Below the pieces are notes generated by a model, which was not told where the DNA came from, searched no databases, and saw only the letters and a program-made list of their open reading frames with translations. DNA of 29,103 bases, taken from a bacterium. GTDB taxonomy: Bacteria; CSSED10-310; JAJRTK01. Within the stretch, counting starts at the first letter, position 1. Each line of letters begins with the position of its first letter. Shown here piece by piece: positions 1 to 5,245 of this stretch. The stretch spans positions 1 to 29,103 of the forward strand of contig JAJRTK010000416.1 in assembly GCA_024278345.1 (NCBI GenBank). The letters run 5' to 3'. The position numbers were made by a program, and so were the translations under genes.

Positions 1-238
1 GAAGTCCTGCCAGGGGACGGGGGACAGCGTCCCCGGACGACCTTCGGGTAACGCACGGCGTGACCCTTCGGGTAACGCACGGCGTGACCCTTCGGGTAAC
101 GCACGGCGTGACCCTTCGGGTAACGCACGGCGTGACCCTTCGAGTCACGCAAACGTGACCCGCCGAGCGGAGCGCGGCGCTGCCCGATGCCAAGTTTTTT
201 TTCCGCGACCCATTGTCCCGCTTTGCGTGGATACCCGG
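1..238 (-). repeat. GC-rich dispersed repeat, copy 1
   Basis: Read on the minus strand this stretch matches 24860-25080 in the same order of blocks: a shared block containing ATCCACGCAAAGCGGGACA (213-231 here), then a CGGGCAxCGCC block, then a CTCGGCGGGTCACG hairpin region, then a GTCGTCCGGGG block and a CCCCTGGCAGG block. The match is degenerate and spaced differently, partly because a 24-bp tandem array has expanded here. It carries no recognisable gene; the open frames across it are repeat-driven. The two copies lie in inverted orientation near opposite ends of the window. Mechanism of spread is unknown. Confidence 0.65.
39..158. repeat. 24-bp tandem repeat array
   Basis: The unit ACCCTTCGGGTAACGCACGGCGTG occurs three times without change at 63-86, 87-110 and 111-134. 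It is preceded by a near-identical unit at 39-62 and followed by a diverged partial unit at 135-158 that reads into a hairpin (stem GTCACG/CGTGAC). There are no unique spacers, so this is not CRISPR. The period is a multiple of three, but no credible protein uses it. It appears to be a local expansion inside the larger dispersed repeat. Confidence 0.9.
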
Positions 239-240
239 GA

Positions 241-396
241 TACGTGTGCAAGGTCCAGCTTCGACCGGTCACGGATTCCGGAGGCACCTTCGTGGAGTGG
301 ACCTCGCGGTGGGATGAAAGCGACGGCGGCGTGGCCGAGTTCTGCAATCCCATCTACCAAGCGGCGCTCCAAGCCCTGAAGAAGCACTTTTCTTAG
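241..396 (+). pseudogene. C-terminal remnant of an SRPBCC-family protein
   Basis: The frame ending at the TAG at 394-396 encodes about 50 residues reading VQLRPVTDSGGTFVEWTSRW and continuing to a terminal helix IYQAALQALKKHF. This resembles the last two beta strands and the C-terminal helix of MxaD/polyketide-cyclase-type SRPBCC proteins, which are usually about 150 residues. The N-terminal two thirds are missing: immediately upstream is the dispersed repeat, whose edge falls near position 235. I see no ribosome binding site or proper start. The likely history is a gene cut by repeat insertion or rearrangement. The family call rests on pattern memory only. Confidence 0.55.
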
Positions 397-405
397 CCGA
401 TCCCC

Positions 406-527
406 GGTTTTCGGTGAACAGGCTGCGAAAGCCACTGGCTTCCCGTCGGGAAGAGAGGGCCTCCTCGGTTTTCGGTAAACAGGCCCCGGAGACACTGGTT
501 TCCGTTCGAGAAATGGGCCTTGGTCAT
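406..527. repeat. Two degenerate 61-bp direct repeats
   Basis: GGTTTTCGGTGAACAGG at 406-422 recurs as GGTTTTCGGTAAACAGG at 467-483, and the following bases also align (CACTGGCTTCC with CACTGGTTTCC, GGGCCT with GGGCCT). The period is 61 bp. The repeats lie just downstream of the SRPBCC remnant. No coding or regulatory role is evident. Confidence 0.6.
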
Positions 528-599
528 CGGTGGTCGGCGAAGCCGACTCTCCGTTATGGCCCGCGGCCATTGTCTCCGCTACGCTCCGGCTCGGTCGGC

Positions 600-745
600 A
601 CCGGCACCCTGCGGAATCTCAGGTGCCGCCCCAGGGCCTCCGGCCCTGGAACCCGGCGGAGGCGGCCTCCGGACCTCCGCCGGGAGCGCTGCTCCTGGGG
701 AACCCGTTGCAACTCGCGGGCAACGAGTTCCCCACCCATTTTTTG
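600..745. repeat. GC-rich dispersed repeat block sharing a hairpin with 24968-25080
   Basis: The segment GGCCTCCGGCCC followed by CCCGTTGCAAC and GGGCAACG, ending in a CCCACCCATT-like block, matches the distal half of the repeat at 24968-25080 in the same orientation. Both contain a CGTTGC/GCAACG inverted repeat around a short loop; in the second copy the stem extends to 8 bp. The remaining bases from 528 to 823 hold no gene I can support. A GTCGGC-GAA-GCCGAC hairpin near 532 is a further small palindrome. Confidence 0.5.
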
Positions 746-823
746 CGCTGCGCGCGTTTATCGGGTGGCCGGGTCCGAGCGACAGCGAGAGCTGCCGAAG
801 GCACCACCGATGACCACGCCCGC

Positions 824-977
824 GAGACCTATCAGATTCGGTTGACAACTTCACCGCTGGGGCGGGCCTCCTTCCCGGCTCCGTGCAGCCCGGAGGGTGC
901 TACACCGGCAAGATGCCGGTGCCACCGTTTCGGCGAAGAAAATTGTAAAGCAAAAACACGACAATTTGATAGGTCCC
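824..977 (+). mobile_element. 154-bp MITE, copy A
   Basis: Non-autonomous element of 154 bp. Left end GAGACCTATCAGAT (824-837); the right end, read inverted, is GGGACCTATCAAAT (964-977). Flanking 8-bp duplications are ACGCCCGC (816-823) and ACGCCCGA (978-985), a 7/8 match. A perfect hairpin with 8-bp stem CACCGGCA/TGCCGGTG and loop AGA begins 79 bases from the left end (903-921), the same offset as in copies B and C. The central 50 bases differ strongly from B and C although total length is unchanged. It carries no transposase, so it would be mobilised in trans by an enzyme not in this window. Confidence 0.88.
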
Positions 978-985
978 ACGCCCGA

Positions 986-1316
986 GAAATGGATATGGCT
1001 CACTCGCCTCGCCGGTCTGGCCCAGTTGTGTGCCATTCTTGCCGGCAATTCAAGACCAGAGGGGGCGGGAAAGTGGGTCATCGTGGCGTGGCCCCGCAGT
1101 TCAACCGCGAACCACCAGGTGTTTGGCCAGCTTCCTCGTTTCCCTGGCATGCTCCTTGCCATCCTGCTGGGTATTCTCCGTGGAAGGGGGCGGTTCCATC
1201 GCCTTCCGCTCCGGCTTTTTTTTCGCGGGCCGCGCAACCGCGTTCCGCAACATGCCGGCCTCAACGAGCCCCTCCTCCCACGGGAAGACTCACCACGAAT
1301 TCAGGAGATTCAAACG
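986..1316. other. Gene-free stretch upstream of the Cys-rich protein
   Basis: Long frames cross this stretch, but their products are rich in Arg, Pro and Ser and have no family resemblance. I find no convincing start or conserved motif. The promoter of the gene starting at 1317 presumably lies here, but no clear -35/-10 pair stands out. Confidence 0.4.
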
Positions 1317-1799
1317 ATGTGGAACCCAAGGAAACCGGTGGCAGTGGCTGGATTTTTCCTGGTCCTGTTCTTTTTCGGCGCGATGCCGGCAACATTCGGG
1401 GCCTCGTCCGATGCGCCGAAGCCGGAGGAGGATTCCGCGGAGATCATCCGCGCCCAGGCAGTGGAGTACATCGCCCTCAACCGTTCGTTGACGCTCACGG
1501 CGAAACAGGAAGCCGTCAAGAAGGCGGCCCTCTCTTCGTTTCCGGCTCCCTGTTGCAAGAACTTCTCCATGGCCACCTGTTGCTGTCCCTGCAACCTGGC
1601 CAAGGCCGTCTGGGGGCTTTCCAAGAAACTCGTCGTTCATGAAGGATACGATGCGACCCAGGTGAAGGAGGCGGTCCAAAAATGGCTTCGGGCAGCCAAT
1701 CCCGACGGATTCAACGGCAACGCCTGCAACGAGCCCTGGGGCTGCGTCAAGCCGTTTGAATCCAACGGTTGCGGTGGCATGCGGGAAAACGCGCTGTAG
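1317..1799 (+). CDS. Secreted cysteine-rich protein of unknown function
   Basis: A 160-residue protein. AGGAG at 1303-1307 lies 9 bases before the ATG and decides the start over upstream in-frame codons inside MITE copy A. Residues 1-29 form a signal peptide (basic MWNPRK, hydrophobic core VAGFFLVLFFF, likely cleavage near ATFGA). The mature part has nine Cys: a pair at 79-80, a cluster CCCPC at 88-92, then C137, C143 and C152 in a tail with WGCVKPF and NGCGGM. The density and spacing suggest metal binding or several disulfides, though neither is shown. I recall similar uncharacterised exported proteins with a CCPCNL-like core but cannot name a family. No operon partner on its strand. Confidence 0.8.
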   Translation: MWNPRKPVAVAGFFLVLFFFGAMPATFGASSDAPKPEEDSAEIIRAQAVEYIALNRSLTLTAKQEAVKKAALSSFPAPCCKNFSMATCCCPCNLAKAVWGLSKKLVVHEGYDATQVKEAVQKWLRAANPDGFNGNACNEPWGCVKPFESNGCGGMRENAL

Positions 1800-1809
1800 C
1801 CCATGGGTC

Positions 1810-2036
1810 TCATCTCATCGAAACCCGTCGAATGACGTCGCGAATGGGAGCGGTTGCCCGAACATTGAAAACCGCCTCCAGTAGGGAATAGAAACAAACT
1901 CCTTGTTCGGCGAGTTCCTGGACCGAATCGACGTGACTGACGTCATCTTTCTCTTCCACGATGACGCGGTGATCGGGAACAGGCAACGAGAGCCCTTGGA
2001 GGATGTTTTTGAAAAACGCGGGAGTTCATCGTTCAT
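1810..2036 (-). CDS. Small uncharacterised protein coupled to gamma-carbonic anhydrase; probable frameshift
   Basis: An ATG at 2036 overlaps the carbonic anhydrase stop as ATGA, suggesting translational coupling. That frame soon becomes Ser/Arg-rich and unlike coding sequence. Shifting by one base at the run of five A/T at 2012-2016 gives MNDELPRFFKNILQGLS continuing as an acidic, Val-rich frame with mostly G or C at third positions, ending RRVSMR at the TGA at 1810-1812 (about 75 residues). A six-base homopolymer would restore this frame, so I infer a sequencing error, a mutation, or slippage. Without any shift, a TTG at 1986 preceded by AAGGG could start a 58-residue product in the same good frame. 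No family recognised. Confidence 0.55.
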
Positions 2037-2569
2037 TCGTGAGCGGGGGCTCCCGGGGTCCCCAGTTGAAGATAGATCTGCCTGAGTTCGTCGTAACCCG
2101 TGGCTCCGTCGTCGATCATGGTGAGTTCCACCGGTCCCAGGTCGCGCTTGACCCGGGCGGGCGAGCCCATGACCAGGGTTCCCGGGGGCACCATCATTCC
2201 CGGTGGCACGAGGCTCCCCGCAGCCACCATGGAATACTCGCCCACGGTGGCGCCGTCAAGAATGATGGCTCCCATGCCCACCAGGACATGGTCAGCTACG
2301 GTGCAGCCGTGGAGGATCACGCGGTGACCCACGGTCACGTTGGAACCGATGATGAGAGGATAGTTTCCCTCGGTGACGTGGCAAACGGAGCCATCCTGGA
2401 TATTGGTGCGCTCGCCGATGCGGATAAAATGGACATCGCCTCGGGCCACGACATTGCACCAGAGGCTGGAGCGGTCGCCGAGGGTGACGTTTCCTATAAC
2501 CTGGGCTGACGAATCGACGTAGACGTCCTGGCCCAATGTGGGAGTCTTTCCCTTGAAGGAGCGAATCAT
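2033..2569 (-). CDS. Gamma-class carbonic anhydrase family protein (left-handed beta-helix)
   Basis: A 178-residue cytoplasmic hexapeptide-repeat protein. The start is the ATG at 2569, with AGGAG 11 bases upstream; extending further would read into MITE copy B. Hexapeptide turns run from about residue 12 to 135 (VYVDSSAQVIGNVTLG onward), followed by a C-terminal helix. The three His ligands expected for zinc are present: H64 in VCHVTEG, and H82 and H87 in VGHRVILHG; the Arg-Gly-Asp and Asn-Ile-Gln-Asp-Gly signatures are also intact. This fits the CamH/YrdA branch, which lacks the acidic loop of archaeal Cam. Carbonic anhydrase activity is uncertain because many homologues are inactive or uncharacterised. 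Confidence 0.93.
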   Translation of the reverse strand: MIRSFKGKTPTLGQDVYVDSSAQVIGNVTLGDRSSLWCNVVARGDVHFIRIGERTNIQDGSVCHVTEGNYPLIIGSNVTVGHRVILHGCTVADHVLVGMGAIILDGATVGEYSMVAAGSLVPPGMMVPPGTLVMGSPARVKRDLGPVELTMIDDGATGYDELRQIYLQLGTPGAPAHE

Positions 2570-2575
2570 CTTCGT

Positions 2576-2653
2576 GGGCTCTCCTGGTATGCGTTGATCT
2601 GTGGGATGCCCCAAACTCCGTAAAGAGCTCGCTTTGGGGCTCTCCTGGTATGC
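2576..2653. repeat. 17-bp direct repeat carrying the carbonic anhydrase ribosome binding site
   Basis: GGGCTCTCCTGGTATGC occurs at 2576-2592 and again at 2637-2653, 61 bases apart. Read on the minus strand each copy contains AGGAG; the gene-proximal copy is the ribosome binding site of the carbonic anhydrase gene. The distal copy is not followed by a start codon at a useful distance. Confidence 0.7.
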
Positions 2654-2745
2654 CACGGGATTGTAGCTCGGATGGAAAACCAAGTTGCGAGAGACGATCT
2701 CGTATCGCGCTGGAAGAGGCGGCCCACGACAAGAGCCATCCGGGC

Positions 2746-2899
2746 GGGACCTATCAGATCCGGTTGACAAGTCCACGCACGAAAGGAACCCACCGTTCGA
2801 TTTCGTGAATCCCATCCAGCCCGCCACCGGCAAGATGCCGGTGCCACCGTTTCGGCGAAGAAAATTGTAAAGCAAAAACACGACAATTTGATAGGTCCC
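2746..2899 (+). mobile_element. 154-bp MITE, copy B, with perfect target duplication
   Basis: The best-preserved copy. The ends are GGGACCTATCAGAT (2746-2759) and, inverted, GGGACCTATCAAAT (2886-2899), 13 of 14 identical. It is flanked by perfect 8-bp direct repeats ATCCGGGC (2738-2745 and 2900-2907). The internal hairpin CACCGGCA-AGA-TGCCGGTG lies at 2825-2843. It shares its last 80 bases almost exactly with copy A and its centre with copy C. It contains no open reading frame resembling a transposase. Confidence 0.95.
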
Positions 2900-2976
2900 A
2901 TCCGGGCCTCCTTCTGGCTGTTCAGAACCTGACGGCGTGCCCGCCGGTGATAGAGGATCTGCGCCGGTTTTTTCAT

Positions 2977-3344
2977 CTCTAGAAGATAGAAAAGGCCCGT
3001 TGAACCTTGGCGGAAGACCTCGCTAGTCTATTCAGATTTGCCTCCAAATGTCATCCGGGAGGCCGCCTCCACCGTTCGTGGTGAGAGGGGTTGATCATCG
3101 GTGGTGTCACCGTCTTGCGTACGGCGAGCGAAACCTTCTCCCGCGGCAGTTCAGCCTTCGCGGCCAGAGGCCGCCGGGAAGGTCTGTGGCCGGTCATTTG
3201 ACGCTGGAAATGGAGCGCTCTATCGTACTTGGAGAATGGTGAAGGCTAGAGGAGCGAAGCCATGGGGATGGCTTGGACTGATGGCGCGTTGGTTGAGGGT
3301 GAACAAAAACAGGTTCCTATTGGCTGGAGAAGGTAGCGCGAACC
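2977..3344. other. Intergenic stretch before the DUF2157 gene
   Basis: About 370 bases with no coding frame I can support; the short frames here lack starts with ribosome binding sites and resemble no family. It lies between a minus-strand unit and a plus-strand gene pair, so divergent promoters are expected, but none is clear by eye. Confidence 0.4.
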
Positions 3345-4715
3345 ATGGGTGATCTTCCTGACAACTCGGTGAAAGCCCAATTTCCACTCGATCCTCGGAG
3401 CATTGCGTGGCTTTCGCGTGAGGTAGAGGTCTGGCGGGCGGAAGGGCTCATCACGGCGGAGCAGGCGAGGCAATTGGCCGCCCGCTACCGTCCGGAAAAA
3501 CCCGGGCGCCGGCGGTTCGTGGCCGCTATCGCGATCTTTGGCGCGATTCTCGTGGGATGTGGAGTTTTGCTCTTCATCGCGTCGAACTGGCAATCCATGC
3601 CCCGCGTCGTGAAGCTCATCTTCATCGCGGCGTCCATCATTTTGAGCTACGGCGCCGGGTACGGCTTGCGGTACGAGAAACGCTCGCAACCGACCGTGGG
3701 GGAAGCGCTCCTTTTCCTTGGCGCTATCTTCTTCGGCGCGGGAATCTGGCTCGTCGCCCAAATTTTCAACCTCCAGGCCCACTACCCCGACGGGATCCTC
3801 TACTGGCTCGCGGGAATCCTTCCTGTGGCCGCCATCTTGCCGTCAGTCTCCATGGCCGTGCTCGCTGCGGTGTTGGGCTGCGTTTGGACGGTCTCTCAGG
3901 TGATGGAGGTGGATGCCGTTCACTTTGGCTACCTCGTCGTTTGCTTCGGGCTGCTGGTTCCGCTCTCATTTCATGTTCGTTCTCGGGCGGCCCTGTTTCT
4001 TAACGCGGCAGGGTTTTTCATCTGGTTGGGAATGACGGGATTGGTCATTTCCAATTCCGTGGCCTTCGTCTTTACGGCGCTACTCCTTGGAGGCTTGACG
4101 GCGGTTTCCATCGATCTTTGGCTGAAGACGACGGATCGTGCCCAGATGTCAGGACCCGTGGCAGCGGCGGGGGCGTTGCTCGCCGCGGGAGTTCTTTTCA
4201 CCCTGAGCTTCGGGGATGTGATCGAGGATGTGATGACTGATTCCGCCAAGGGGTCGGCCGTCTCTTGCTTGCTCCTTATCCTGAGCTGTCTTCTGCCGGG
4301 CCTGTTGGCCCTTTTTCAGGCCCGGAGGTCTTCTGTTTTCTCCATGCGGCGCGTGGTGGAGGGAGTGGGGATTCTTCTTTTCCTTGCGGCGCTCTGGGTC
4401 TTTTTCCTGCCGGGGATTTGGGGCGATTCTGACGGGTTCCAGGCGCTCCTAGCGAACCTGATGCTCGTGGGGGGAAGCCTGCTGATGCTCTATTCCGGGC
4501 TCATCCAGGAGAGCCGTTTCTTCCATGGCTTGGGCACATTGAGCTTTGGGGCCCTGATCATGGCCCGGTATTTCGATGCTTTCTGGGAATTGATGCCCCG
4601 CTCCATCTTCTTTGTGCTGGGCGGCATCCTGCTTCTGGGTGGCGGTTACTGGCTGGAGAACAGGCGGAAGCATCTTGAAAGCTCGATCCTTGCCGCGGAC
4701 GGAGGCACCGGGTGA
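3345..4715 (+). CDS. DUF2157-type polytopic membrane protein
   Basis: A 456-residue inner-membrane protein. ATG at 3345 follows GGAGAAGG with 11 bases between. The N-terminal 50 residues are soluble and helical (IAWLSREVEVWRAEGLITAE, a typical DUF2157 lead-in). The DUF2157 region follows at about residues 60-170, with paired hydrophobic helices around FIASNWQSMPRVVKL. Further hydrophobic segments continue to about residue 445, roughly a dozen helices in all. The last base of its TGA is the first base of the next gene's ATG, and pairing of DUF2157 with GDYXXLXY genes is a known arrangement. Molecular function is unknown for the family. The segment near FIASNWQ resembles the first membrane part of the giant protein starting at 7780, suggesting shared ancestry. 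Confidence 0.9.
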   Translation: MGDLPDNSVKAQFPLDPRSIAWLSREVEVWRAEGLITAEQARQLAARYRPEKPGRRRFVAAIAIFGAILVGCGVLLFIASNWQSMPRVVKLIFIAASIILSYGAGYGLRYEKRSQPTVGEALLFLGAIFFGAGIWLVAQIFNLQAHYPDGILYWLAGILPVAAILPSVSMAVLAAVLGCVWTVSQVMEVDAVHFGYLVVCFGLLVPLSFHVRSRAALFLNAAGFFIWLGMTGLVISNSVAFVFTALLLGGLTAVSIDLWLKTTDRAQMSGPVAAAGALLAAGVLFTLSFGDVIEDVMTDSAKGSAVSCLLLILSCLLPGLLALFQARRSSVFSMRRVVEGVGILLFLAALWVFFLPGIWGDSDGFQALLANLMLVGGSLLMLYSGLIQESRFFHGLGTLSFGALIMARYFDAFWELMPRSIFFVLGGILLLGGGYWLENRRKHLESSILAADGGTG

Positions 4716-5245
4716 TGAAGAGCCACCGCAACCGATTCTACGCGGCAGCCCTTTTGCAGCTTCTGCTGCTGGCCGCCATGATCGCATACCATTACGAGCC
4801 CCTGCTCTTCGGCACCCAGGTGCGCCTGCTGAGCAAACCGGTAGATCCACGGAGTCTCTTCCGAGGTGATTACGTGCGGCTTGGCTACGAGATCTCCGTT
4901 CTTGAGTCGTCCAAGCTTCGCCTCCCGGGATCGCTTTCAGAACGGCGGGGCTCGACTCTCTACGTTGGGCTCGATGTCACGGGTCCCTTCGCCAAGGCGG
5001 TGAGCGTCGGAGAGGAGCCGCCAGCGGGACTCTATATCCGGGGCAAGCTCCAGCGTTCTTGGGATGGCCGACTCTTCATCCAATACGGGATCGAGACCTA
5101 CTTTGTTCCCGAGGGAGAAGGGCTGGAGCTTGAGCATTCCATGGCGGAACAGCGGCTGGTGGTCGTGATTGCCGTCGATTCCTGGGGTCGCGCCGTCATC
5201 GATCACCTGGAAAAAGTTCCTCCATCGCTTGAAGCTGCGCCTTGA
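4715..5245 (+). CDS. GDYXXLXY domain protein
   Basis: A 176-residue protein with one N-terminal membrane helix (about residues 7-25, FYAAALLQLLLLAAMIAY) and an extracytoplasmic beta-rich domain. The family signature is visible as RSLFRGDYVRLGYEIS, with Gly-Asp-Tyr then Leu and Tyr at the expected spacing. The start is the ATG at 4715, overlapping the previous TGA by one base; a GTG at 4712 would add one Met. It is the usual partner of DUF2157 membrane proteins, and the overlap predicts coupled translation. Its last 50 bases overlap the 3' end of the convergent kinase gene. Function unknown; an envelope-associated accessory role is an inference. Confidence 0.9.
   Translation: MKSHRNRFYAAALLQLLLLAAMIAYHYEPLLFGTQVRLLSKPVDPRSLFRGDYVRLGYEISVLESSKLRLPGSLSERRGSTLYVGLDVTGPFAKAVSVGEEPPAGLYIRGKLQRSWDGRLFIQYGIETYFVPEGEGLELEHSMAEQRLVVVIAVDSWGRAVIDHLEKVPPSLEAAP

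Larger units (their letters stand above)
2570..2976 (-). pseudogene. Small ORF interrupted in frame by MITE copy B
   Basis: From an ATG at 2976 the minus strand encodes MKKPAQILYHRRARRQVLNS and a few more residues before meeting the element. Removing the 154-bp element and one 8-bp duplication rejoins GCCCGGAT to the downstream bases in the same frame, giving EARMALVVGRLFQ. Beyond that, the frame with better third-position GC is a different one, so the ancestral gene, if any, may also carry a frameshift. No family recognised; it could be non-coding leader of the carbonic anhydrase gene. Confidence 0.25.

Noticed and set aside
39-158. CRISPR-like array of short repeats
   Set aside because: Units abut with no unique spacers; simple tandem repeat.
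530-1642. Long plus-strand frame of 370 codons
   Set aside because: Runs through dispersed repeat and MITE copy A, product rich in Arg/Pro/Ser, overlaps the real Cys-rich gene in another frame.
2570-2881. N-terminal extension of the carbonic anhydrase
   Set aside because: The extension is encoded by MITE copy B and repeat sequence; the family starts at about MIRSFKGK, which has its own ribosome binding site.
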